This document shows, in pieces, positions 17,231-24,715 of a stretch of DNA of 33,683 nt. The DNA is from Chitinophagales bacterium (GTDB taxonomy: Bacteria > Bacteroidota > Bacteroidia > Chitinophagales > UBA2359), in NCBI GenBank assembly GCA_016787295.1, contig JAEUUX010000035.1, positions 1 through 33,683 of the forward strand, in the 5' to 3' direction. Both the position numbers and the translations under genes were made by a program. Position 1 is the first letter of the stretch. Each line of letters starts with the position of its first letter. The notes under the pieces are model-generated. The model was not told the origin of the DNA and did not search any database. It saw only the letters and a list, made by a program, of their open reading frames with translations.

Positions 17231-18703
17231 CTACCAAGGTTTTTTGGTTTTCTTAACTTTGGGACCTTTCATTTCTTTACCGTCGGGGCTACCTACGCGA
17301 ATCATTGCGCAACGGAAACCGATAGTAGAAGAAGCCAAATCTTCGTCCATATAACGACGTGTACCGGGAGACAAATAATATGCCAAGTCTTTCCAAGAAC
17401 CACCTTTTACCACGCGCGATTTGTCGCTGATAAGGGTTGTTTTGTCATCATATACAGTAATATCTTCGTCACCATCACGATAGTTGATTACGTTCGATTT
17501 ACGGAAGTTGGAACGATTACCAATTTTGTCTTCGTCCAATTCTTTGTACTGAATACGACCTAAACTGTCTTTGGGGGCAACATTACCTTCGGCATCTTTA
17601 GCAACGGTTTTGAAGACGTTACCACGGAAAGGATTAAAATCTTCTGAATCGTAGTTGGTCAATGGACGATAAACATCTAAACACCATTCGCTCACGTTAC
17701 CTGCCATATTATACAAACCAAAATTGTTGGGCATATAAGATTTTACAGGGGCTGTGATTTCGGCTTTATCGTTCAAGTTACCTGCGATACCCGCATAGTC
17801 ACCTTGACCACGACGGAAGTTAGCCATCAAATCACCTTGCCATTTACCATGTTCAGGATTACGAACAGATGAGCCTTTCCAAGGATAAATTTGGCGGTCA
17901 TCATAGCGTTCTTCATCAGGAGCAGATACTACTGCCAAAGCAGCGTATTCCCATTCTGCTTCTGTAGGAAGGCGATAGTCGGGCAATAAGATACCGTCAT
18001 CAAAACGAACACGACGCGTAGGTTCGCCATTGGGGTCTAAGTTAGGCATACCTTTTTTCTCCATCGCCTCGTATTGTCCCAACAAATATGCTTCTGTATT
18101 GAAGTTGTCGGCACCATATTGGTTAGGGTTGAACTCGATAACACCTTCTTGAATAAGCATACTTTCGTTCACACGGTCGGAACGCCATTTGCAATATTCA
18201 TTAGCCTGCAACCAACTCACGCCCACCACAGGATAGTCGTTGTAAGCGGGGTGACGGAAATAGTATTTCACAAATTGCTCGTTATAAGCCAATTCCTCGT
18301 TCCAGACTAAGGTATCAGGTGTGGCTTTTTCGACTAATTGTGGATAAGTTTCGCCAAATGTACGACCTAACCAGTGTAGGTATTCGCGATAGTGTACGTT
18401 GGCAACTTCTGTTTCATCTATGTAAAAAGAAGATACAGAAGCACGTTTAGGAATGTTGTCAAATTCGTAGGTTACGTCTTCTTCCACGTTGCCCATAACG
18501 AATGTTCCTCCCGGTACCAACACTAAACCGGGTCCTGTTTTTTGCTCTTTGTTTTTGGCAACTTCAAAGCCTCCCATATTTGGGTCATTGTAGTTCCAGC
18601 CAGTAGCAGAAGATTGCTCCGTTTTTTTGGATTTGCACGAAAACATCGTGAGAGTTAGCAAAGCCAATAGGAGCATCGGAGAGGTTCTAACCACGTTCTT
18701 CAT
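17231..18703 (-). CDS. gldJ: Gliding motility lipoprotein GldJ
   Basis: A 490-aa lipoprotein. The signal peptide ends TMFSC with Cys23 as the lipid site. After TGWNYNDPNMGGFEV (a typical GldJ opening) comes a full FGE/SUMF1-type domain: LVPGGTFVMGN (62-72), VVGVSWLQANEYCKWRSDR, RLPTEAEWEYAAL, NMAGNVSEWCLDVYRP and VVKGGSWKDLAYYLSPGTRR ending in IGFRCAM. In gliding Bacteroidota GldJ is an outer-membrane-associated lipoprotein needed for the gliding machinery and for stability of GldK and T9SS function. It is not known to be an enzyme. The presence of T9SS cargo genes on both sides fits. No other gld genes are adjacent. The segment from ELDEDKIGNRSNF to KTTLISDKS is a GldJ-like insertion before the last motif. 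Confidence 0.92.
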   Translation of the reverse strand: MKNVVRTSPMLLLALLTLTMFSCKSKKTEQSSATGWNYNDPNMGGFEVAKNKEQKTGPGLVLVPGGTFVMGNVEEDVTYEFDNIPKRASVSSFYIDETEVANVHYREYLHWLGRTFGETYPQLVEKATPDTLVWNEELAYNEQFVKYYFRHPAYNDYPVVGVSWLQANEYCKWRSDRVNESMLIQEGVIEFNPNQYGADNFNTEAYLLGQYEAMEKKGMPNLDPNGEPTRRVRFDDGILLPDYRLPTEAEWEYAALAVVSAPDEERYDDRQIYPWKGSSVRNPEHGKWQGDLMANFRRGQGDYAGIAGNLNDKAEITAPVKSYMPNNFGLYNMAGNVSEWCLDVYRPLTNYDSEDFNPFRGNVFKTVAKDAEGNVAPKDSLGRIQYKELDEDKIGNRSNFRKSNVINYRDGDEDITVYDDKTTLISDKSRVVKGGSWKDLAYYLSPGTRRYMDEDLASSTIGFRCAMIRVGSPDGKEMKGPKVKKTKKPW

Positions 18704-18823
18704 GTCTATTTGCGTTTGTTCGGTTTTTTAATAAGAATTTTTCGATGTAATTGTAAAACGCTTGTAAAAAGGTTTTATTGTATCAACCCAAGAAAATAAT
18801 GTATTTTCTTGAAGATTCTATGA

Positions 18824-19255
18824 TTATTGTTTTGTAAAGTGTAAAATATCGGTGCCCCCATTGCCACCACTTACGTCTTCCAGCTCGATTTTAGTGGCTG
18901 TTTGAGACAAAACATGCCAATCATCGTTCAGTTCATCAAAAGGAGTAGTAGTGCCAAAGTTAAGGATAAACTTACTTTGACTATCATCAGTTCCAGTTGT
19001 CCAAGTGCCATTGATAGTACTACCGTTGTGTGTTGTGGTGACTGTACCATTACTATTAAACACAAATACGTTGTTCGTAAAATAGTAGGTTTCGTCGTCT
19101 CCATCTTCACTAAATAAGGTTATTTTCCAATTTCCTGTCAATTGCGAAGTATTGATTGGAGAATTATCATCGGACGAATCATCGTCATTGGTGCAAGAAG
19201 AAAAGGAAAAAGTAAAACTCAATACAGTTGCTAACAATAAAAAAAGATTTTTCAT
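18824..19255 (-). CDS. Lipocalin-like lipoprotein
   Basis: A 143-aa lipoprotein. The signal peptide ends FSFSSC with Cys21, followed by TNDDDSSDD, an acidic stretch like the surface-export signals of Bacteroidota lipoproteins. The mature part starts LTGNWKITLFS and continues with strands such as FVFNSNGTVTTT, GTWTTG, FILNF and KIELED, the pattern of the small lipocalin-like domains common in Bacteroidota. Ligand and role are unknown. It lies 120 bases upstream of gldJ in the same direction and may share transcripts with it, although no link in function is known. Confidence 0.75.
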   Translation of the reverse strand: MKNLFLLLATVLSFTFSFSSCTNDDDSSDDNSPINTSQLTGNWKITLFSEDGDDETYYFTNNVFVFNSNGTVTTTHNGSTINGTWTTGTDDSQSKFILNFGTTTPFDELNDDWHVLSQTATKIELEDVSGGNGGTDILHFTKQ

Positions 19256-19548
19256 GTTTTGTGGGTTATTGGGTTAATCGTAAAACACTCCATAAACGCT
19301 CGTCATTATTTTTTATTGTGTGAAAAGGTATTTTTTTTTAAATTTTTTTTTATTTTTTTTAAAAAAAGCCAAATAATGGCTTAGGAACGTGCAAAGTTAG
19401 CAGTTTTTCTTTAGATTTTCATAAATTTAGGAGGTAATTGCGAATTATTTTTATCTATTCGCAAAGCAGCGATGCCAAATAGTTGCTTTTTTTTGACCCA
19501 ATAGTTTGCAAAATGTCACTTTGTTGTTTTTGAGCAGTTATTGGGATA
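19256..19548. other. AT-rich gap between trmN6 and the lipocalin gene
   Basis: About 290 bases without a gene. At 19329-19368 there is a run made almost only of T and then A, which may act as an AT-rich upstream or terminator-like element. No clear promoter box or hairpin was identified. Confidence 0.5.
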
Positions 19549-20274
19549 CTAAAAAATGGTATGAAAATCTTGTGTCAGTTGTCTATATTCGGCGCTGTGT
19601 AATTGAGTTTGGCTATCTCTGATACTTAATAGATTAAGCTGTGGCGTTTGTGGCGGAGTTTGTTTGCCAAGCGATAGCAAGATGCGGTGAGGTGTTTTTT
19701 GTTCGTTTTCCTGTATGTATAATAGTTGATGTAGGTGCCATTGTGGAGCATTGTTGAGCAAAAGGGTGGCTTCTGAAATGGGCAAAACCAGAGCTAACTG
19801 TCCATGTGGCTTGAGCAAAGTTTGGGCGGCTTCGAGCAGGAAAGGCAAAGGCAAAGTGTCGGTATGGCGTGCCAAGTTGCGCTTTGGGTGGGGGCTTTTT
19901 AGGGAACGTGTAAAAAAAGGTGGATTGCTCACAATGGTATCAAAACTATTCGGTTGGGCAGCAAAAAGCAAATAATCCTGCAACGAAATAGCCTGCACTT
20001 TCACCTTATCTGCAAAAGGTGAAGTGGCTACATTGATGGCGGCTTGTTGCGCAGCCAGTGGGTCTAATTCTATGGCGGTGATGCGGGCTTTGGGGAAGCG
20101 TTGTGCCATCATCAGCGCGATTAACCCCGTGCCTGTACCAACGTCCAAAATGCGGCAGGGTAGGATAGAGGCTGGTGCCCATGCACCCAACAAAAGTCCA
20201 TCGGTATTGACTTTCATGGCACATTGATCTTGGTGTAGGCTAAATTGTTTGCAGTGAAAAACGGTCTTTGCCAT
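19549..20274 (-). CDS. trmN6: tRNA1(Val) (adenine37-N6)-methyltransferase TrmN6 (YfiC family)
   Basis: A 241-aa class I SAM-dependent methyltransferase. The N-terminal FHCKQFSLHQDQCAMKVNTD followed by GLLLGAW is characteristic of the YfiC/TrmN6 family. SAM motif I is LDVGTGTG (43-50), the acidic loop AIELD (67-71), and the N6-adenine catalytic motif NPPF (117-120) followed by RHTD. The family methylates A37 of a valine tRNA in E. coli; the same role here is inferred from similarity. It is divergent from the CoA-binding protein gene, with only 79 bases between. Confidence 0.9.
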   Translation of the reverse strand: MAKTVFHCKQFSLHQDQCAMKVNTDGLLLGAWAPASILPCRILDVGTGTGLIALMMAQRFPKARITAIELDPLAAQQAAINVATSPFADKVKVQAISLQDYLLFAAQPNSFDTIVSNPPFFTRSLKSPHPKRNLARHTDTLPLPFLLEAAQTLLKPHGQLALVLPISEATLLLNNAPQWHLHQLLYIQENEQKTPHRILLSLGKQTPPQTPQLNLLSIRDSQTQLHSAEYRQLTQDFHTIF

Positions 20275-20294
20275 CGGATACTTATAAAATCGGG

Positions 20295-20302
20295 CAAAGG
20301 TA
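20295..20302 (-). promoter_or_regulatory. Promoter -7 box of trmN6
   Basis: TACCTTTG on the minus strand, a perfect match to the Bacteroidota -7 consensus, 20 bases before the ATG. No matching -33 box is obvious. It overlaps the region used by the divergent promoter. Confidence 0.5.
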
Positions 20303-20333
20303 TTGGAATTTTAGGAAAAATATAGTATCTTTG
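20303..20333 (+). promoter_or_regulatory. Promoter of the CoA-binding protein gene
   Basis: TTG at 20303-20305, 20 bases, then TATCTTTG at 20326-20333. Both boxes and the spacing fit the Bacteroidota promoter pattern, and the ATG follows 20 bases later. Confidence 0.65.
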
Positions 20334-20353
20334 TCAAAAAAAACCGCAAAGAT

Positions 20354-20710
20354 ATGAAAACATTGGTCTTAGGAGCTTCTACAAAACCCTATCGCTATGC
20401 TTATTTGGCTGCCAAAAGCCTATTAGCCCATCAACATGAGATAGTTTTAATTGGTAAATCGAGTGGTGAAGTGGGTGGTGTATCCATTCACACTACGATG
20501 GTCAAAGCAGAGGGAGTTGATACTGTTACGATGTATCTACGACCCGAACACCAAAAGGAATACTACCACTATATTATGCAACTTGCTCCACGCCGAATCA
20601 TCTTTAACCCCGGTACAGAAAACAACGAATTGGCGCGCCTCGCTCAACAACAGGGTGTCTTGACCGAAGAGGCTTGTACATTGGTTTTGTTGAATAGCGG
20701 ACAATATTAA
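20354..20710 (+). CDS. Small CoA-binding-domain protein (YccU-like)
   Basis: A 118-aa single-domain protein of the CoA_binding_2 type. It begins KTLVLGASTKPYRYAYLAAKSL, the Rossmann-like nucleotide-binding loop (GAST, 7-10) followed by a helix. Later it has VLIGKSSGEVGG (31-42) and RRIIFNPGTENNEL (80-93), where the NPG turn is a family hallmark. The length is normal for stand-alone members. Stand-alone members have no firmly assigned reaction. It is transcribed alone from its own promoter and followed by a hairpin. Confidence 0.8.
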   Translation: MKTLVLGASTKPYRYAYLAAKSLLAHQHEIVLIGKSSGEVGGVSIHTTMVKAEGVDTVTMYLRPEHQKEYYHYIMQLAPRRIIFNPGTENNELARLAQQQGVLTEEACTLVLLNSGQY

Positions 20711-20773
20711 TGTCCCCATTATGGACGGAGCATGAGGCAGTAGAATCTAATGGCGATGATGTGTCTATGATAT

Positions 20774-20807
20774 ATACCGCAGTCAAGAATCATCTTGGCT
20801 GCGGTAT
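20774..20807. terminator. Terminator between the CoA-binding gene and the LRR genes
   Basis: 15-bp stem with one G-T pair (20774-20788 with 20793-20807), loop ATCA, then TATTTTACT. It lies between convergent genes. Confidence 0.75.
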
Positions 20808-20910
20808 TATTTTACTATCCATGCAGGCTAATGCCAAATGTTACATGAGCTATCTCTTCTCGAACAAGTATTATTTTTGGGTGTTTTTGTTTTGCAAATT
20901 CGTAATCCAA

Positions 20911-22737
20911 CTAAAACAAACTCACCCGCAAAGTACGATGTTGTGTAGGTGTATGGATTTGAAGCAGATAAACACCCGCTGTCACTTGTCCACTAAAAGG
21001 CATGGTGATTTCATTTTCTCCCATACTTACAACATTAGACATTTGCTCAACCATTTGCCCCATGCTGTTGTACAGTTGCAAAGTGGCAGTTTCTTCGGTG
21101 TCGGTAGTGTATTGTATTTTCAAAGCATCGCCGATTTGTTGGGCTGTTAGGTTTGTGGGCATTTCCAAGTCCGTCGTTTTACCCGAATTGCCACAACCTG
21201 TGGTAGTGAAACTTCCTGTAGTACTGAAAGATGTATAACCATTGTTGCTAAATCTGCCACAGACTTTGTATTGATAGGTTGTACAGGGTTGTAATGTACT
21301 AAATGTTTGGGTAGTTCCATTCGCGTTAATTGTTTGCCAATTGCTCGAACCTGCCACACGTCCTTTGATAACATAACTCACTGCATCAGGTACGCTTGTC
21401 CAGCTAAGGGTAGCACTTTGGTTGGTGATATTGCTCACCGTAACAGTAGGAGGAGCAGGAGTAGCAGTATCTACACAAGAAGTAAAATCGGCAGAACTAA
21501 ATGTTCTGTAGGGGGAACAATACTGAAAAGTTGGAATAGCACCCACAAAATTATTAGGGCAAGCACTAAAATACTTTAATTTGGGTAATTGCGTAAATTC
21601 GGGTATAGCACCTATAAGCCCGTTGGATTTTAAATATAGTGCATACAACTTTGGTAGGTTTAAGTTAGGTATACTTCCACTTAGTGCATTGTGGTGTAAA
21701 TGAAGATAACGCAAATTAGGCAGATTAAAATTAGGTATACCACCACTTAGTTGATTGTTATTTAAAACTAATTTTTCCAAATTGGGCAGATTAAAATTGG
21801 GAATACTACCGCTTAATTGATTATTATTTAAATATAGGTCGTTTAACTGTGGTAGATTAAAATTAGGTATACTACCACTTAGTTGATTGTTAGATAAACT
21901 AAACCAATATAAATTGGGCAGATTAAAATTGGGAATACTACCGCTTAACAGATTGTCATTTAAATATAGATATCTCAAACTGGGCAGATTAAAATTAGGA
22001 ATACTACCGCTTAACAGATTGTCATTTAAATATAGTTGTCTCAAATTGGGCAGATTAAAATTAGGTATACTACCACTTAGTTGATTGTTATTTAAAACTA
22101 ATTTTTCCAAATTGGGCAGATTAAAATTAGGTATACTACCGCTTAGTTGATTGTTAGATAAACTAAACCAATATAAACTGGGCATATTAAAATTGGGAAT
22201 ACTACCGCTTAGTTGATTGGCAGATAAATCAATCCATTGTAAACTGGGCATATTAAAATTGGGAATACTACCGCTTAGTTGATTGTTAGATAAACTAAAC
22301 CATTGTAAACTAGGCGTATTAAAATTGGGAATACTACCGCTTAACAGATTGTCATTTAAATATAGATAGCTCAAACTGGGCATATTAAAATTAGGTATAT
22401 TACCGCTTAGTTGATTGTGGTCTAAATGTAGACTTTGCAAATTAGGGAACTCAAGATTAGGAAGGCTACCAGATAGATTATTTAACGCTAGAGCTACACC
22501 TATAATTGAACAATTTGATACTGCTACACCATACCAATCACCAACAGGCACGTTAGGATTGTTCCAATTGCCTTTGTGATCCCAGTTATCGCCATTGGTA
22601 GCATTGTACAAAGCTGTAAGATTTTGCTGCTCAACAAGCGGCAAGTCTGCAAAATAACATTGCCCCATAAGGTTGGTGGAGAAGAATGTAAGAAAAAACG
22701 CCATAATAGGCACGAAAAGAATAGAAATCTGTTTCAT
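20911..22737 (-). CDS. Secreted leucine-rich-repeat protein, T9SS type A (copy 1)
   Basis: A 608-aa protein. The signal peptide is MKQISILFVPIMAFFLTFF up to MGQ. An LRR N-cap (LYNATNGDNWDHKGNW, as in plant-type LRR N-terminal domains) precedes 13 full 22-aa repeats with consensus LPNLxxLxLxxNQLSGSIPNFN, flanked by degenerate ones. A fibronectin-III-like domain follows (VTVSNITNQSATLSWTSVPD, then YQYKVCGRFSNNGY). The end is a type A sorting tail (LQLYNSMGQMVEQ, GVYLLQIHTPTQHRTLRVSLF). The repeat scaffold is nearly identical at DNA level with a 66-bp period; only the residues on the likely concave face change. Probably a surface or secreted binding protein; the ligand is unknown. It is the last of three paralogous genes. 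Confidence 0.9.
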   Translation of the reverse strand: MKQISILFVPIMAFFLTFFSTNLMGQCYFADLPLVEQQNLTALYNATNGDNWDHKGNWNNPNVPVGDWYGVAVSNCSIIGVALALNNLSGSLPNLEFPNLQSLHLDHNQLSGNIPNFNMPSLSYLYLNDNLLSGSIPNFNTPSLQWFSLSNNQLSGSIPNFNMPSLQWIDLSANQLSGSIPNFNMPSLYWFSLSNNQLSGSIPNFNLPNLEKLVLNNNQLSGSIPNFNLPNLRQLYLNDNLLSGSIPNFNLPSLRYLYLNDNLLSGSIPNFNLPNLYWFSLSNNQLSGSIPNFNLPQLNDLYLNNNQLSGSIPNFNLPNLEKLVLNNNQLSGGIPNFNLPNLRYLHLHHNALSGSIPNLNLPKLYALYLKSNGLIGAIPEFTQLPKLKYFSACPNNFVGAIPTFQYCSPYRTFSSADFTSCVDTATPAPPTVTVSNITNQSATLSWTSVPDAVSYVIKGRVAGSSNWQTINANGTTQTFSTLQPCTTYQYKVCGRFSNNGYTSFSTTGSFTTTGCGNSGKTTDLEMPTNLTAQQIGDALKIQYTTDTEETATLQLYNSMGQMVEQMSNVVSMGENEITMPFSGQVTAGVYLLQIHTPTQHRTLRVSLF

Positions 22738-22811
22738 AGGAAATGATTTTTTTAAGTTTAAAAAAGATAGATGGAGTTGTATTTTGGAGTATGGAATAAT
22801 GAAATGCTGGG
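22738..22811. repeat. Duplicated intergenic spacer, copy A
   Basis: The 74 bases between LRR copies 1 and 2 appear identical by eye to those at 24642-24715 between copies 2 and 3. The duplication unit therefore included the spacer. No terminator is seen, so the LRR genes could be cotranscribed. Confidence 0.85.
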
Positions 22812-24641
22812 TTAAAACAAACTAACGTGCAAAGTACGATGTTGTGTAGGTGTATGGATTTGGAGTAGATAAACACCCGCTGTCACTTGCCCATTCAAAG
22901 GCATAGTGAAGTCGTTTTCTCCTATGCTTACAGCGTTAGACGTTTGCTCAACCATTTGCCCCATGCTGTTGTACAGTTGCAAAGTGACGGTTTCTTCTTT
23001 ATCCGTGTTGAATTGTATTTGCAAAGCATTGCCGATTTGTTGTGCTGTTAGGTTTGTGGGTATTTCCAAGTCTGTTGTTTTACCCGAATTGCCACAACCT
23101 GTGGTAGTGAAATTCCCTACGGCACTAAAAGTTGTATAACCATTATTACTAAAAACGCTACAAACCTTGTATTGATAGGTTGTACAGGGTTGTAATGTAC
23201 TAAATGTTTGGGTAGTTCCATTCGCGTTAATTGTTTGCCAATTGCTCGAACCTACCACACGTCCTTTGATAACGTAACTCACTGCATCAGGTACGCTTGT
23301 CCAGCTAAGAGTAGCACTTTGGTTGGTGATATTGCTCACTGTAACAGTAGGTGGTGTAGGCATGGCAGTATTAACACAAACGGTAAAATCGGAAGAACTA
23401 AATGTTTTGATAGGAGAACAGTATTGAAAAGTCGGAATAGCCCCCGCAAAATTATTGGGGCAAGCTGTAAAATGGTTTAAGTTTGGTAAGTTTGTAAACT
23501 CAGGTATAGCACCTGTGAGTTGGTTATTGTGTAAACTTAGTGTGTATAAATTAGGCAGATTAAAGTTGGGTATGCTGCCACTTAGTGCATTGCGATGTAA
23601 ATGAAGGTAACGCAAATTAGGTAGATTAAAATTTGGTATGCTACCGCTTAGTTGGTTGAAATATAAATATAGTCGTTCCAAATTAGGCAGATTGAAGTTG
23701 GGTATACTGTCACTCAGTTGATTGTGGTGTAAATGAAGATATCGCAAATTGGGCAGGTTAAAATTGGGTATGCTACCGTTTAACTGATTTTTATGTAAAG
23801 ATAACCATTCTAAATTAGGCAGGTTAAAATTGGGTATGCTGCCGCTTAATTGATTGTTGTATAAACCGATACTTATTAAATTGGGCAGATTAAAATTGGG
23901 TATGCTACCGCTTAATTGATTGTTGGCTAAATCCATGCCTATCAAATTGGGCAGATTAAAATTGGGAATGGTATCTGTGAGGTAATTGTTCCCTAAAAAT
24001 AGATCTATCAAATTGGGCATACTAAAATTGGGTATACTTCCGCTTAATTGATTACCATATAGATGTAGAGTTTGCAAATTGGGCATACTAAAATTGGGTA
24101 TACTTCCGCTTAATTGATTATCAGATAGATGTAGAGTTTGCAAATTGGGCATATTGAAATCAGGTATACTACCACTTAGTTGATTTTCAGATAAATCCAT
24201 GCCTATCAAATTGGGCATATTGAAATCAGGTATACTACCGCTTAGTTGGTTGTTGCTTAAAATCATTATTTGCAAATTGGGCAGGTTAAAATTGGGTATA
24301 TTGCTACTTATGTGATTATTATATAAATATAGCTCTCTCAAATTCGGCATATCAAGATTAGGAAGACTACCTGATAGATTATTGCCATTTGAGGATAGTG
24401 TTACAACCGAACAATTTTCTACGGTTACACCCCACCACTCGCTTATGGGTACACTATAATTACCCCAGTTGTCGTTAAAATACCAATTATTACCATGGGT
24501 AGCGGTATACAAATCCGTAAGACTTTGTTGCTCAACAAGCGGCAAGTCTGCAAAATAACATTGCTGCCCCATAAGGTTGGTGGAGAAGAATGTAAGAAAA
24601 AACGCCATAATAGGCACGAAAAAAAGAGAAATCTGTTTCAT
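22812..24641 (-). CDS. Secreted leucine-rich-repeat protein, T9SS type A (copy 2)
   Basis: A 609-aa paralogue of the flanking LRR genes: same signal peptide, N-cap (LYTATHGNNWYFNDNW), 13 full 22-aa repeats, fibronectin-III-like domain almost identical to copy 1 and type A sorting tail ending HRTLHVSLF. Its repeats are more diverse than those of copy 1, with variants such as NYLTDTIPNF and NHISSNIPNF. The C-terminal half is close to copy 1 while the first residues match copy 3, which suggests gene conversion or stepwise tandem duplication. Function inferred only as surface binding. Confidence 0.9.
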   Translation of the reverse strand: MKQISLFFVPIMAFFLTFFSTNLMGQQCYFADLPLVEQQSLTDLYTATHGNNWYFNDNWGNYSVPISEWWGVTVENCSVVTLSSNGNNLSGSLPNLDMPNLRELYLYNNHISSNIPNFNLPNLQIMILSNNQLSGSIPDFNMPNLIGMDLSENQLSGSIPDFNMPNLQTLHLSDNQLSGSIPNFSMPNLQTLHLYGNQLSGSIPNFSMPNLIDLFLGNNYLTDTIPNFNLPNLIGMDLANNQLSGSIPNFNLPNLISIGLYNNQLSGSIPNFNLPNLEWLSLHKNQLNGSIPNFNLPNLRYLHLHHNQLSDSIPNFNLPNLERLYLYFNQLSGSIPNFNLPNLRYLHLHRNALSGSIPNFNLPNLYTLSLHNNQLTGAIPEFTNLPNLNHFTACPNNFAGAIPTFQYCSPIKTFSSSDFTVCVNTAMPTPPTVTVSNITNQSATLSWTSVPDAVSYVIKGRVVGSSNWQTINANGTTQTFSTLQPCTTYQYKVCSVFSNNGYTTFSAVGNFTTTGCGNSGKTTDLEIPTNLTAQQIGNALQIQFNTDKEETVTLQLYNSMGQMVEQTSNAVSIGENDFTMPLNGQVTAGVYLLQIHTPTQHRTLHVSLF

Positions 24642-24715
24642 AGGAAATGATTTTTTTAAGTTTAAAAAAGATAGATGGAGTTGTATTTTGGAGTATGGAA
24701 TAATGAAATGCTGGG
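24642..24715. repeat. Duplicated intergenic spacer, copy B
   Basis: Matches 22738-22811 base for base as far as I can compare by eye. It also shares its gene-proximal 45 or so bases with the leader of LRR copy 3 (from 26795), where the sequence then diverges. Confidence 0.85.

Noticed and set aside
17231-18703. GldJ as another DGR target because it has an FGE fold
   Set aside because: Its C-terminal motif is followed by a further conserved tail and does not show substitutions concentrated at AAC/AAT-type codons.
20710-21150. Plus-strand open frame after the CoA-binding gene
   Set aside because: It runs through the terminator hairpin and then antisense to the LRR sorting tail; similar antisense frames appear at the same place of all three LRR genes.
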